NCBI RefSeq assembly: GCF_037975245.1
Contig: NC_092566.1
Span: forward strand, 12,107,501-12,171,500
From: Apostichopus japonicus
Taxonomy: Eukaryota > Echinodermata > Holothuroidea > Aspidochirotida > Stichopodidae
Length of the DNA stretch: 64,000 nucleotides
Direction of reading: 5' to 3'
How positions within the stretch are numbered: position 1 is the stretch's first letter; each line of letters starts with the position of its first letter. Below are positions 1 to 16,115 of the stretch, one piece after another. The notes under the pieces were generated by a model. That model had not been told where the DNA came from and did not search any database. It saw only the letters and a program-made list of their open reading frames with translations. A program made the translations under genes and the position numbers.

Positions 1-3000
1 TCGATTTATCGAAACCGAACATTCCATTGATCGATACTCAACATTCCATTGATCGGTACCGCACATTCGATTTAACGATACCAAACATTCGATTGATCGG
101 TAGGGAACATTCGATTGAATGGTACCGCACATTCGATTGATCGGTACCGAACATTCGATTGATCGATACCGCACATTCTATAGATCGGTTCCGCACATTC
201 GATTGATTGGTACTGCACATTCGATTGATCGGTACCGAACATTCGATTGATCTTTACCGAACAATCGATTGATCGGTATCGCACTTTCGATTGATCGATA
301 CGGAACATTCGATTGAACGGTACCGCACATTCGATTGATTGGTACAGAACATTCGATTGATCGATACCGCACATTCGATTGATCGACACCGCACATTCGA
401 TTGATCGGTATCGCACATTCGATTGATCGATACCGCACATTCGATTGATCGGTACCGTTCATTCGATTTAACGATACCGCACATTCGATTGATCGGTACC
501 GCATATTCGATTGGTCGGTACCGAACATTCGATTGATCAATACCGCACATTCGATTGATCGGTACCGCACATTCGATTTAACGATACAGCACATTCGATT
601 GATCGGTATCGGACATTCGATTGATCGGTACCGAACATTCGATTGATCGATACCGCATATTCGATTGATCGATACCGCACATTCGATTGATCGGTACGGA
701 ACATTCAATTGATCGGAACCGAACATTCCATTGATCGATACTCAACATTCCATTGATCGGTACCGCACTTTCGATTGATCTGTACCGAACATTCGATTGA
801 TCTATACCGCACATTCGATTGATCGGTACCGCACATTCGATTGATCGATACTGCACATTCGATTGATCGGTATCGCACATTCGATTTAACGATACCGCAC
901 ATTCGATTGATCGGTACCACACATTCGATTGATCGATACCGCACATTCGATTGATCGGTATCGCACATTCGATTTAATTATACCACACATTCGATTGATC
1001 GGTACCGCACATTCGATTGGTCGTTACCGAACATTCGATTGATCCATACCGCATATTCGATTGATCGATACCGCACATTCGATTGATCGGTACGGAACAT
1101 TCGATTTATCGAAACCGAACATTCCATTGATCGATACTCAACATTCGATTGATCGGTACCGCACATTCGATTTAACGATACCAAACATTCGATTGATCGG
1201 TAGGGAACATTCGATTGAACGGTACCGCACATTCGATTGATCGGTACGGAACATTCGATTGATCGGTACCGAACATTCGATTGATCGATACCGCACATTC
1301 TATAGATCGGTTCCGCACATTCGATTGATTGGTACTGCACATTCGATTGATCGGTACCGAAGATTCGATTGATCTTTACCGAACAATCGATTGATCGGTA
1401 TCGCACTTTCGATTGATCGATACCGCATATTTGATTGATCGATACTGCACATTCGATTGATCGGTACGGAACATTCGATTGAACGGTACCGCACATTCGA
1501 TTGATTGGTACGGAACATTCGATTGATCGATACCGCACATTCGATTGATCGATATCGCACATTCCATTGATCGGTATCGCACATTCGATTGATCGATACC
1601 GCACATTCGATTGATCGGTATCGCACATTCGATTTAACGATACCAAACATTCGATTGATCGGTACCGCACATTCGATTGGTCGGTACCGAACATTCGATT
1701 GATCGATACCGCATATTCGATTGATCGATACCGCACATTCGATTGATCGATACCGCAAATTCGATTTAACGATACCAAACATTCGATTGATCGGTACGGA
1801 ACATTCGATTGATCGGTATCGCACATTCGATTTAACGATACCAAACATTCGATTGATCGGTACCGAACATTCGATTGATCGATACCGCATATTCGATTGA
1901 TCGATACCACACATTCGATTGATCGATACCGCACATTCGATTGATCGGTATCGCACATTCGATTTAATTATACCACACATTCGATTGATCGGTACCGCAC
2001 ATTCGATTGGTCGTTACCGAACATTCGATTGATCCATACCGCATATTCGATTGATCGATACCGCACATTCGATTGATCGGTACGGAACATTCGATTTATC
2101 GAAACCAAACATTCGATTGATCGGTACGGAACATTCGATTGATCGGTATCGCACATTCGATTTAACGATACCAAACATTCGATTGATCGGTACCGCACAT
2201 TCGATTGGTCGGTACCGAACATTCGATTGATCGATACCGCATATTCGATTGATCGATACCGCACATTCGATTGATCGATACCGCACATTCGATTGATCGG
2301 TATCGCACATTCGATTTAATTATACCACACATTCGATTGATCGGTACCGCACATTCGATTGGTCGTTACCGAACCTTCGATTGATCCATACCGCATATTC
2401 GATTGATCGATACCGCACATTCGATTGATCGGTACGGAACATTCGATTTATCGAAACCGAACATTCCATTGATCGATACTCAACATTCGATTGATCGATA
2501 CCGTATATTTGATTGATCGATACTGCACATTCGATTGATTGGTACGGAACATTCGATTGAACGGTACCGCACATTCGATTGATTGGTACAGAACATTCGA
2601 TTGATCGATACCGCACATTCGATTGATCGGTATCGCACATTCGATTGATCGATACCGCACATTCGATTGATCGGTACCGTTCATTCGATTTAACGATACC
2701 GCACATTCGATTGATCGGTACCGCACATTCGATTGGTCGGTACCGAACATTCGATTGATCGATACCGCATATTCGATTGATCGATACCGCACATTCGATT
2801 GATCGATACCGCACATTCGATTGATCGGTACCGCACATTCGATTTAACGATACAGCACATTCGATTGATCGGTATCGCACATTCGATTGATCGGTACCGA
2901 ACATTCGATTGATCGATACCGCATATTCGATTGATCGATACCGCACATTCGATTGATCGGTACGGAACATTCGATTGATCGGAACCGAACATTCCATTGA

Positions 3001-3366
3001 TCGATACTCAACATTCCATTGATCGGTACCGCACTTTCGATTGATCTGTACCGAACATTCGATTGATCTATACCGCACATTCGATTGATCGGTACCGCAC
3101 ATTCGATTGATCGATACTGCACATTCGATTGATCGGTATCGCACATTCGATTTAACGATACCGCACATTCGATTGATCGGTACCACACATTCGATTGATC
3201 GATACCGCACATTCGATTGATCGGTATCGCACATTCGATTTAATTATACCACACATTCGATTGATCGGTACCTCACATTCGATTGGTCGTTACCGAACAT
3301 TTGATTGATCCATACCGCATATTCGATTGATCGATACCGCACATTCGATTGATCGGTACGGAACAT
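1..3366 (+). repeat. Block A: 103-monomer (2266-bp) HOR with nested sub-blocks
   Basis: The marker TCGATTTATCGAAACC occurs at 1, 1101, 2091, 2443 and 3367, giving spacings of 1100, 990, 352 and 924 bp (50, 45, 16 and 42 monomers). A second marker, GATTTAATTATACC, occurs at 971, 1961, 2313 and 3237, again with spacings of 990, 352 and 924, which sum to 2266 bp. A third marker (CTATAGATCGGTTCC) at 178, 1300 and 3566 gives 1122 and 2266. So a 2266-bp unit repeats and is itself built from duplicated sub-blocks. The TTAATTATACC form is confined to this block; later blocks have TTAACTATACC instead. No 21-bp monomer was seen here. Confidence 0.85.
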
Positions 3367-3565
3367 TCGATTTATCGAAACCGAACATTCCATTGATCGA
3401 TACTCAACATTCGATTGATCGGTACCGCACATTCGATTTAACGATACCAAACATTCGATTGATCGGAAGGGAACATTCGATTGAACGGTACCGCACATTC
3501 GATTGATCGGTACGGAACATTCGATTGATCGGTACCGAACATTCGATTGATTCATACCGCACATT

Positions 3566-4927
3566 CTATAGATCGGTTCCGCACATTCGATTGATTGGTA
3601 CTGCACATTCGATTGATCGGTACCGAAGATTCGATTGATCTTTACCGAACAATCGATTGATCGGTATCGCACTTTCGATTGATCGATACCGCATATTTGA
3701 TTGATCGATACTGCACATTCGATTGATCGGTACGGAACATTCGATTGAACGGTACCGCACATTCGATTGATTGGTACGGAACATTCGATTGATCGATACC
3801 GCACATTCGATTGATCGATATCGCACATTCGATTGATCGGTATCGCACATTCGATTGATCGATACCGCACATTCGATTGATCGGTATCGCACATTCGATT
3901 TAACGATACCAAACATTCGATTGATCGGTACCGCACATTCGATTGGTCGGTACCGAACATTCGATTGATCGATACCGCATATTCGATTGATCGATACCGC
4001 ACATTCGATTGATCGATACCGCACATTCGATTTAACGATACCAAACATTCGATTGATCGGTACGGAACATTCGATTGATCGGTACCGAACATTCGATTGA
4101 TCGATACCGCATATTCGATTGATCGATACCGCACATTCGATTGATCGGTACGGAACATTCGATTTATCGGAACCGAACATTCCATTGATCGATACTCAAC
4201 ATTCCATTGATCGGTACCGCACATTCGGTTTAACGATACCAACATTCGATTGATCGGTAGGGAACATTCGATTTAACGGTACCGCACATTCGATTGATCG
4301 GTACCGAACATTCCATTGATCGATACTCAACATTCCATTGATCGGTACCGCACATTCGGTTTAACGATACCAAACATTCGATTGATCGGTAGGGAAAAAT
4401 CGATTGAACGGTACCGCACATTCGATTGATCGGTACGGATCATTATATTGATCGGTACCGCACATTCGATTGATCGGTATCGCACATTCGATAGATCGAT
4501 ACTCACATTCGATTGATCGGTACCGCACATTCGATTTAACGATACCAAACATTCGATTGATCGGTACGGAACATTCGATAGATCGGTACCGCACACTCGA
4601 TTGATCGGCAAGGCACATTCGATTGACCGGTAACGCACATTCTATAAATCGGTACCGCACATTCGATTGATTGGTACCGCACATTCGATTGATCGGTACC
4701 GAACATTCGATTGATCTTTACCGCACAATCGTTTGATCGGAACCGCACATTCGAACTAACAGTACCGCACATTCGATTTAACGATACCAAACATTCCATT
4801 GATCGATACTCAACATTCGATTTATCGGTACCGCACATTCGATTTAGCGATACCAAACATTCGATTGATCGGTAGGGAACATTCGATTGATCGGTACCGA
4901 ACATTCGATTGATCGATACCGCATATT
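3566..4927 (+). repeat. Block B copy 1, truncated HOR (1362 bp)
   Basis: Bounded by successive CTATAGATCGGTTCC markers. It is 902 bp (41 monomers) shorter than the full 2264-bp unit and carries both of the unit's 21-bp monomers (CGATACCAACATTCG near 4235-4250 and GATCGATACTCACATT near 4495-4510). Its first 615 bp have the same conceptual translation as the matching stretch of copies 2, 4, 6 and 7, so the shared part is nearly identical DNA. Confidence 0.85.
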
Positions 4928-7191
4928 CTATAGATCGGTTCCGCACATTCGATTGATTGGTACTGCACATTCGATTGATCGGTACCGAAGATTCGATTGA
5001 TCTTTACCGAACAATCGATTGATCGGTATCGCACTTTCGATTGATCGATACCGCATATTTGATTGATCGATACTGCACATTCGATTGATCGGTACGGAAC
5101 ATTCGATTGAACGGTACCGCACATTCGATTGATTGGTACGGAACATTCGATTGATCGATACCGCACATTCGATTGATCGATATCGCACATTCGATTGATC
5201 GGTATCGCACATTCGATTGATCGATACCGCACATTCGATTGATCGGTATCGCACATTCGATTTAACGATACCAAACATTCGATTGATCGGTACCGCACAT
5301 TCGATTGGTCGGTACCGAACATTCGATTGATCGATACCGCATATTCGATTGATCGATACCGCACATTCGATTGATCGATACCGCACATTCGATTTAACGA
5401 TACCAAACATTCGATTGATCGGTACGGAACATTCGATTGATCGGTACCGAACATTCGATTGATCGATACCGCATATTCGATTGATCGATACCGCACATTC
5501 GATTGATCGGTACGGAACATTCGATTTATCGGAACCGAACATTCGATTGATCGATACTCAACATTCCATTGATCGGTACCGCACATTCGGTTTAACGATA
5601 CCAACATTCGATTGATCGGTAGGGAACATTCGATTTAACGGTACCGCACATTCGATTGATCGGTACCGAACATTCCATTGATCGATACTCAACATTCCAT
5701 TGATCGGTACCGCACATTCGGTTTAACGATACCAAACGTTCGATTGATCGGTAGGGAACAATCGATTGAACGGTACCGCACATTCGATTGATCGGTACGG
5801 ATCATTACATTGATCGGTACCGCACATTCGATTGATCGGTATCGCACATTCGATAGATCGATACTCACATTCGATTGATCGGTACCGCACATTCGATTTA
5901 ACGATACCAAACATTCGATTGATCGTTACGGAACATTCGATAGATCGGTACCGAACATTCGATTGATCGGTACCGCACACTCGATTGATCGGCAAGGCAC
6001 ATTCGATTGACCGGTAACGCACATTCTATAAATCGGTACCGCACATTCGATTGATTGGTACCGCACATTCGATTGATCGGTACCGAACATTCGATTGATC
6101 TTTACCGCACAATCGTTTGATCGGAACCGCACATTCGAACTAACAGTACCGCACATTCGATTTAACGATACCAAACATTCCATTGATCGATACTCAACAT
6201 TCGATTGATCGGTACCGCACATTCGATTTAGCGATACCAAACATTCGATTGATCGGTACGGAACATTCGATAGATCGGTACCGAACATTCGATTGATCGG
6301 TACCGCACATTCGATTGATCGGCAAGGCACATTCGATTGATCGGTAACGCACATTCTATAGATCGGTACCGCAAATTCGATTGATTGGTACCGCACATTC
6401 GATTGATCGTTACCGAACTTTCTACTGATCTGTACCGCACAATCGATTGATCGGAACCGCACATTCGATTGATCGGTACCGCACATTCGATTTAGCGATA
6501 CCAAACATTCCATTGATCGGTACCGCACTTTCGATTGATCGGAACCGAACATTCGATTGATCTGTACCGCACATTCGATTGATCGATACCAAACATTCGA
6601 TTTAACGATACCAAACATTCGAATGATCGGTACGGAACATTCGATTGATCGATACCGCACGTTCGATTGATCGGTATCGCACATTCGATTTAACGATACC
6701 GCACATTCGATTGATCGATACCGCACATTCGATTGATCGATACCGCACATTCGATTGATCGGTATCGCACATTCGATTGAACGATACCGCACATTCGATT
6801 GATCGGTACCACACATTCGATTCATCGATACCGCACATTCGATTGATCGGTATAGCACATTCGATTTAACTATACCGCACATTCGATTGATCGGTACCGC
6901 ACATTCGATTGGTCGGTACCGAACATTCGATTGATCAATACCGCATATTCGATTGATCGATACCGCACATTCGATTGATCGGTACGGAACATTCGATTTA
7001 TCGAAACCGAACATTCCATTGATCGATACTCAACATTCCATTGATCGGTACCGCACATTCGATTTAACGATACCAAACATTCGATTGATCGGTAGGGAAC
7101 ATTCGATTGAACGGTACCGCACATTCGATTGATCGGTACGGAACATTCGATTGATCGGTACCGAACATTCGATTGATCGATACCGCACATT
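4928..7191 (+). repeat. Block B copy 2, full HOR (2264 bp)
   Basis: Marker to marker length is 2264 bp, which is 103 monomers minus two single-base deletions (the 21-bp monomers near 5611 and 5861). It includes the sub-block with GATCTTTACCGCAC and the rare monomer CGAACTAACAGTACCG near 6135-6150. It is the reference unit for block B together with copies 3 and 5. Confidence 0.88.
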
Positions 7192-9455
7192 CTATAGATC
7201 GGTTCCGCACATTCGATTGATTGGTACTGCACATTCGATTGATCGGTACCGAAGATTCGATTGATCTTTACCGAACAATCGATTGATCGGTATCGCACTT
7301 TCGATTGATCGATACCGCATATTTGATTGATCGATACTGCACATTCGATTGATCGGTACGGAACATTCGATTGAACGGTACCGCACATTCGATTGATTGG
7401 TACGGAACATTCGATTGATCGATACCGCACCTTCGATTGATTGATATCGCACATTCGATTGATCGGTATCGCACATTCGATTGATCGATACCGCACATTC
7501 GATTGATCGGTATCGCACATTCGATTTAACGATACCAAACATTCGATTGATCGGTACCGCACATTCGATTGGTCGGTACCGAACATTCGATTGATCGATA
7601 CCGCATATTCGATTGATCGATACCGCACATTCGATTGATCGATACCGCACATTCGATTTAACGATACCAAACATTCGATTGATCGGTACGGAACATTCGA
7701 TTGATCGGTACCGAACATTCGATTGATCGATACCGCATATTCGATTGATCGATACCGCACATTCGATTGATCGGTACGGAACATTCGATTTATCGGAACC
7801 GAACATTCCATTGATCGATACTCAACATTCCATTGATCGGTACCGCACATTCGGTTTAACGATACCAACATTCGATTGATCGGTAGGGAACATTCGATTT
7901 AACGGTACCGCACATTCGATTGATCGGTACCGAACATTCCATTGATCGATACTCAACATTCCATTGATCGGTACCGCACATTCGGTTTAACGATACCAAA
8001 CATTCGATTGATCGGTAGGGAAAAATCGATTGAACGGTACCGCACATTCGATTGATCGGTACGGATCATTATATTGATTGGTACCGCACATTCGATTGAT
8101 CGGTATCGCACATTCGATAGATCGATACTCACATTCGATTGATCGGTACCGCACATTCGATTTAACGATACCAAACATTCGATTGATCGGTACGGAACAT
8201 TCGATAGATCGGTACCGCACACTCGATTGATCGGCAAGGCACATTCGATTGACCGGTAACGCACATTCTATAAATCGATACCGCACATTCGATTGATTGG
8301 TACCGCACATTCGATTGATCGGTACCGAACATTCGATTGATCTTTACCGCACAATCGTTTGATCGGAACCGCACATTCGAACTAACAGTACCGCACATTC
8401 GATTTAACGATACCAAACATTCCATTGATCGATACTCAACATTCGATTTATCGGTACCGCACATTCGATTTAGCGATACCAAACATTCGATTGATCGGTA
8501 CGGAACATTCGATAGATCGGTACCTCACATTCGATTGATCGGCAAGGCACATTCGATTGATCGGTAACGCACATTCTATAGATCGGTACCGCAAATTCGA
8601 TTGATTGGTACCGCACATTCGATTGATCGTTACCGAACTTTCTACTGATCTGTACCGCACAATCGATTGATCGGAACCGCACATTCGAAATTACGGTACC
8701 AAACATTCGATTTAGCGATACCAAACATTCCATTGATCGGTACCGCACTTTCGATTGATCAGAACCGAACATTCGATTGATCTGTACCGCACATTCGATT
8801 GATCGGTACCGCACATTCGATTGATCGGTACCGCACATTCGATTGATCGATACCAAACATTCGATTTAACGATACCAAACATTCGAATGATCGGTACGGA
8901 ACATTCGATTGATCGATACCGCACGTTCGATTGATCGGTATCGCACATTCGATTTAACGATACCGCACATTCGATTGATCGATACCGCACATTCGATTGA
9001 TCGATACCGCACATTCGATTGATCGGTATCGCACATTCGATTGAACGATACCGCACATTCGATTGATCGGTACCACACATTCGATTCATCGATACCGCAC
9101 ATTCGATTGATCGGTATCGCACATTCGATTTAACAATACCGCACATTCGATTGATCGGTACCGCACATTCGATTGGTCGGTACCGAACATTCGATTGATC
9201 AATACCGCATATTCGATTGATCGATACCGCACATTCGATTGATCGGTACGGAACATTCGATTTATCGAAACCGAACATTCCATTGATCGATACTCAACAT
9301 TCCATTGATCGGTACCGCACATTCGATTTAACGATACCAAACATTCGATTGATCGGTAGGGAACATTCGATTGAACGGTACCGCACATTCGATTGATCGG
9401 TACGGAACATTCGATTGATCGGTACCGAACATTCGATTGATCGATACCGCACATT
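7192..9455 (+). repeat. Block B copy 3, full HOR (2264 bp)
   Basis: Same length and monomer order as copy 2. A few private substitutions are visible: the first 615 bp, translated on the minus strand, differ from copy 2 at two residues. The 21-bp monomers lie near 7868 and 8128. Confidence 0.88.
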
Positions 9456-11763
9456 CTATAGATCGGTTCCGCACATTCGATTGATTGGTACTGCACATTC
9501 GATTGATCGGTACCGAAGATTCGATTGATCTTTACCGAACAATCGATTGATCGGTATCGCACTTTCGATTGATCGATACCGCATATTTGATTGATCGATA
9601 CTGCACATTCGATTGATCGGTACGGAACATTCGATTGAACGGTACCGCACATTCGATTGATTGGTACGGAACATTCGATTGATCGATACCGCACATTCGA
9701 TTGATCGATATCGCACATTCGATTGATCGGTATCGCACATTCGATTGATCGATACCGCACATTCGATTGATCGGTATCGCACATTCGATTTAACGATACC
9801 AAACATTCGATTGATCGGTACCGCACATTCGATTGGTCGGTACCGAACATTCGATTGATCGATACCGCATATTCGATTGATCGATACCGCACATTCGATT
9901 GATCGATACCGCACATTCGATTTAACGATACCAAACATTCGATTGATCGGTACGGAACATTCGATTGATCGGTACCGAACATTCGATTGATCGATACCGC
10001 ATATTCGATTGATCGATACCGCACATTCGATTGATCGGTACGGAACATTCGATTTATCGGAACCGAACATTCCATTGATCGATACTCAACATTCCATTGA
10101 TCGGTACCGCACATTCGGTTTAACGATACCAACATTCGATTGATCGGTAGGGAACATTCGATTTAACGGTACCGCACATTCGATTGATCGGTACCGAACA
10201 TTCCATTGATCGATACTCAACATTCCATTGATCGGTACCGCACATTCGGTTTAACGATACCAAACATTCGATTGATCGGTAGGGAAAAATCGATTGAACG
10301 GTACCGCACATTCGATTGATCGGTACGGATCATTATATTGATCGGTACCGCACATTCGATTGATCGGTATCGCACATTCGATAGATCGATACTCACATTC
10401 GATTGATCGGTACCGCACATTCGATTTAACGATACCAAACATTCGATTGATCGGTACGGAACATTCGATAGATCGGTACCGAACATTCGATTGATCGGTA
10501 CCGCACATTCGATTGATCGGCAAGGCACATTCGATTGACCGGTAACGCACATTCTATAAATCGGTACCGCACATTCGATTGATTGGTACCGCACATTCGA
10601 TTGATCGGTACCGAACATTCGATTGATCTTTACCGCACAATCGTTTGATCGGAACCGCACATTCGAACTAACAGTACCGCACATTCGATTTAACGATACC
10701 AAACATTCCATTGATCGATACTCAACATTCGATTTATCGGTACCGCACATTCGATTTAGCGATACCAAACATTCGATTGATCGGTACGGAACATTCGATA
10801 GATCGGTACCGAACATTCGATTGATCGGTACCGCACATTCGATTGATCGGCAAGGCACATTCGATTGATCGGTAACGCACATTCTATAGATCGGTACCGC
10901 AAATTCGATTGATTGGTACCGCACATTCGATTGATCGTTACCGAACTTTCTACTGATCTGTACCGCACAATCGATTGATCGGAACCGCACATTCGAAATT
11001 ACGGTACCAAACATTCGATTTAGCGATACCAAACATTCCATTGATCGGTACCGCACTTTCGATTGATCGGAACCGAACATTCGATTGATCTGTACCGCAC
11101 ATTCGATTGATCGGTACCGCACATTCGATTGATCGGTACCGCACATTCGATTGATCGATACCAAACATTCGATTTAACGATACCAAACACTCGAATGATC
11201 GGTACGGAACATTCGATTGATCGATACCGCACGTTCGATTGATCGGTATCGCACATTCGATTTAACGATACCGCACATTCGATTGATCGATACCGCACAT
11301 TCGATTGATCGATACCGCACATTCGATTGATCGGTATCGCACATTCGATTGAACGATACCGCACATTCGATTGATCGGTACCACACATTCGATTCATCGA
11401 TACCGCACATTCGATTGATCGGTATCGCACATTCGATTTAACTATACCGCACATTCGATTGATCGGTACCGCACATTCGATTGGTCGGTACCGAACATTC
11501 GATTGATCAATACCGCATATTCGATTGATCGATACCGCACATTCGATTGATCGGTACGGAACATTCGATTTATCGAAACCGAACATTCCATTGATCGATA
11601 CTCAACATTCCATTGATCGGTACCGCACATTCGATTTAACGATACCAAACATTCGATTGATCGGTAGGGAACATTCGATTGAACGGTACCGCACATTCGA
11701 TTGATCGGTACGGAACATTCGATTGATCGGTACCGAACATTCGATTGATCGATACCGCACATT
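9456..11763 (+). repeat. Block B copy 4, HOR with two extra monomers (2308 bp)
   Basis: It is 44 bp longer than copies 2, 3 and 5. The extra length is two separate single-monomer additions, where a GGTACCGAAC monomer follows CGATAGATCGGTACC near 10480 and again near 10810; the matching places in copy 3 run straight on. Otherwise the order is as in copy 3. Confidence 0.86.
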
Positions 11764-14027
11764 CTATAGATCGGTTCCGCACATTCGATTGATTGGTACT
11801 GCACATTCGATTGATCGGAACCGAAGATTCGATTGATCTTTACCGAACAATCGATTGATCGGTATCGCACTTTCGATTGATCGATACCGCATATTTGATT
11901 GATCGATACTGCACATTCGATTGATCGGTACGGAACATTCGATTGAACGGTACCGCACATTCGATTGATTGGTACGGAACATTCGATTGATCGATACCGC
12001 ACATTCGATTGATCGATATCGCACATTCGATTGATCGGTATCGCACATTCGATTGATCGATACCGCACATTCGATTGATCGGTATCGCACATTCGATTTA
12101 ACGATACCAAACATTCGATTGATCGGTACCGCACATTCGATTGGTCGGTACCGAACATTCGATTGATCGATACCGCATATTCGATTGATCGATACCGCAC
12201 ATTCGATTGATCGATACCGCACATTCGATTTAACGATACCAAACATTCGATTGATCGGTACGGAACATTCGATTGATCGGTACCGAACATTCGATTGATC
12301 GATACCGCATATTCGATTGATCGATACCGCACATTCGATTGATCGGTACGGAACATTCGATTTATCGGAACCGAACATTCCATTGATCGATACTCAACAT
12401 TCCATTGATCGGTACCGCACATTCGGTTTAACGATACCAACATTCGATTGATCGGTAGGGAACATTCGATTTAACGGTACCGCACATTCGATTGATCGGT
12501 ACCGAACATTCCATTGATCGATACTCAACATTCCATTGATCGGTACCGCACATTCGGTTTAACGATACCAAACATTCGATTGATCGGTAGGGAAAAATCG
12601 ATTGAACGGTACCGCACATTCGATTGATCGGTACGGATCATTATATTGATCGGTACCGCACATTCGATTGATCGGTATCGCACATTCGATAGATCGATAC
12701 TCACATTCGATTGATCGGTACCGCACATTCGATTTAACGATACCAAACATTCGATTGATCGGTACGGAACATTCGATAGATCGGTACCGCACACTCGATT
12801 GATCGGCAAGGCACATTCGATTGACCGGTAACGCACATTCTATAAATCGGTACCGCACATTCGATTGATTGGTACCGCACATTCGATTGATCGGTACCGA
12901 ACATTCGATTGATCTTTACCGCACAATCGTTTGATCGGAACCGCACATTCGAACTAACAGTACCGCACATTCGATTTAACGATACCAAACATTCCATTGA
13001 TCGATACTCAACATTCGATTTATCGGTACCGCACATTCGATTTAGCGATACCAAACATTCGATTGATCGGTACGGAACATTCGATAGATCGGTACCGAAC
13101 ATTCGATTGATCGGTACCGCACATTCGATTGATCGGCAAAGCACATTCGATTGATCGGTAACGCACATTCTATAGATCGGTACCGCAAATTCGATTGATT
13201 GGTACCGCACATTCGATTGATCGTTACCGAACTTTCTACTGATCTGTACCGCACAATCGATTGATCGGAACCGCACATTCGAAATTACGGTACCAAACAT
13301 TCGATTTAGCGATACCAAACATTCCATTGATCGGTACCGCACTTTCGATTGATCGGAACCGAACATTCGATTGATCTGTACCGCACATTCGATTGATCGG
13401 TACCGCACATTCGATTGATCGGTACCGCACATTCGATTGATCGATACCAAACATTCGATTTAACGATACCAAACATTCGAATGATCGGTACGGAACATTC
13501 GATTGATCGATACCGCACGTTCGATTGATCGGTATCGCACATTCGATTTAACGATACCGCACATTCGATTGATCGATACCGCACATTCGATTGATCGATA
13601 CCGCACATTCGATTGATCGGTATCGCACATTCGATTGAACGATACCGCACATTCGATTGATCGATACCGCACATTCGATTGATCGGTATCGCACATTCGA
13701 TTTAACTATACCGCACATTCGATTGATCGGTACCGCACATTCGATTGGTCGGTACCGAACATTCGATTGATCAATACCGCATATTCGATTGATCGATACC
13801 GCACATTCGATTGGTCGGTACGGAACATTCGATTTATCGAAACCGAACATTCCATTGATCGATACTCAACATTCCATTGATCGGTACCGCACATTCGATT
13901 TAACGATACCAAACATTCGATTGATCGGTAGGGAACATTCGATTGAACGGTACCGCACATTCGATTGATCGGTACGGAACATTCGATTGATCGGTACCGA
14001 ACATTCGATTGATCGATACCGCACATT
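11764..14027 (+). repeat. Block B copy 5, full HOR (2264 bp)
   Basis: Marker to marker 2264 bp. It carries the same monomer order and both 21-bp monomers (near 12438 and 12699). Private substitutions include a change near 11818, where GATCGGAACC replaces GATCGGTACC. Confidence 0.88.
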
Positions 14028-16115
14028 CTATAGATCGGTTCCGCACATTCGATTGATTGGTACTGCACATTCGATTGATCGGTACCGAAGATTCGATTGA
14101 TCTTTACCGAACAATCGATTGATCGGTATCGCACTTTCGATTGATCGATACCGCATATTTGATTGATCGATACTGCACATTCGATTGATCGGTACGGAAC
14201 ATTCGATTGAACGGTACCGCACATTCGATTGATTGGTACGGAACATTCGATTGATCGATACCGCACATTCGATTGATCGATATCGCACATTCGATTGATC
14301 GGTATCGCACATTCGATTGATCGATACCGCACATTCGATTGATCGGTATCGCACATTCGATTTAACGATACCAAACATTCGATTGATCGGTACCGCACAT
14401 TCGATTGGTCGGTACCGAACATTCGATTGATCGATACCGCATATTCGATTGATCGATACCGCACATTCGATTGATCGATACCGCACATTCGATTTAACGA
14501 TACCAAACATTCGATTGATCGGTACGGAACATTCGATTGATCGGTACCGAACATTCGATTGATCGATACCGCATATTCGATTGATCGATACCGCACATTC
14601 GATTGATCGGTACGGAACATTCGATTTATCGGAACCGAACATTCCATTGATCGATACTCAACATTCCATTGATCGGTACCGCACATTCGGTTTAACGATA
14701 CCAACATTCGATTGATCGGTAGGGAACATTCGATTTAACGGTTCCGCACATTCGATTGATCGGTACCGAACATTCCATTGATCGATACTCAACATTCCAT
14801 TGATCGGTACCGCACATTCGGTTTAACGATACCAAACATTCGATTGATCGGTAGGGAACAATCGATTGAACGGTACCGCACATTCGATTGATCGGTACGG
14901 ATCATTATATTGATCGGTACCGCACATTCGATTGATCGGTATCGCACATTCGATAGATCGATACTCACATTCGATTGATCGGTACCGCACATTCGATTTA
15001 ACGATACCAAACATTCGATTGATCGGTACGGAACATTCGATAGATCGGTACCGAACATTCGATTGATCGGTACCGCACACTCGATTGATCGGCAAGGCAC
15101 ATTCGATTGACCGGTAACGCACATTCTATAAATCGGTACCGCACATTCGATTGATTGGTACCGCACATTCGATTGATCGGTACCGAACATTCGATTGATC
15201 TTTACCGCACAATCGTTTGATCGGAACCGCACATTCGAACTAACAGTACCGCACATTCGATTTAACGATACCAAACATTCCATTGATCGATACTCAACAT
15301 TCGATTTATCGGTACCGCACATTCGATTTAGCGATACCAAACATTCGATTGATCGGTACGGAACATTCGATAGATCGGTACCGAACATTCGATTGATCGG
15401 TACCGCACATTCGATTGATCGGCAAGGCACATTCGATTGATCGGTAACGCACATTCTATAGATCGGTACCGCAAATTCGATTGATTGGTACCGCACATTC
15501 GATTGATCGTTACCGAACTTTCTACTGATCTGTACCGCACAATCGATTGATCGGAACCGCACATTCGAAATTACGGTACCAAACATTCGATTTAGCGATA
15601 CCAAACATTCCATTGATCGGTACCGCACTTTCGATTGATCGGAACCGAACATTCGATTGATCTGTACCGCACATTCGATTGATCGGTACCGCACATTCGA
15701 TTGATCGGTACCGCACATTCGATTGATCGATACCAAACATTCGATTTAACGATACCAAACATTCGAATGATCGGTACGGAACATTCGATTGATCGATACC
15801 GCACGTTCGATTGATCGGTATCGCACATTCGATTTAACGATACCGCACATTCGATTGATCGATACCGCACATTCGATTGATCGATACCGCACATTCGATT
15901 GATCGGTACGGAACATTCGATTTATCGAAACCGAACATTCCATTGATCGATACTCAACATTCCATTGATCGGTACCGCACATTCGATTTAACGATACCAA
16001 ACATTCGATTGATCGGTAGGGAACATTCGATTGAACGGTACCGCACATTCGATTGATCGGTACGGAACATTCGATTGATCGGTACCGAACATTCGATTGA
16101 TCGATACCGCACATT
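14028..16115 (+). repeat. Block B copy 6, HOR lacking eight monomers (2088 bp)
   Basis: It is 176 bp shorter than the 2264-bp unit. The missing stretch is near 15890-15910, where GATACCGCACATTCGATT passes directly into GATCGGTACGGAAC and the TTTATCGAAACC monomer. In the other copies about eight monomers, including TTAACTATACC and GATTGGTCGG types, lie between. The 21-bp monomers near 14702 and 14961 are retained. Confidence 0.86.

Noticed and set aside
4235-4510. Single-base deletions as sequencing errors
   Set aside because: The same two short monomers recur in every full block B unit at the same HOR position, and one of them about 35 times overall, so they are inherited variants.
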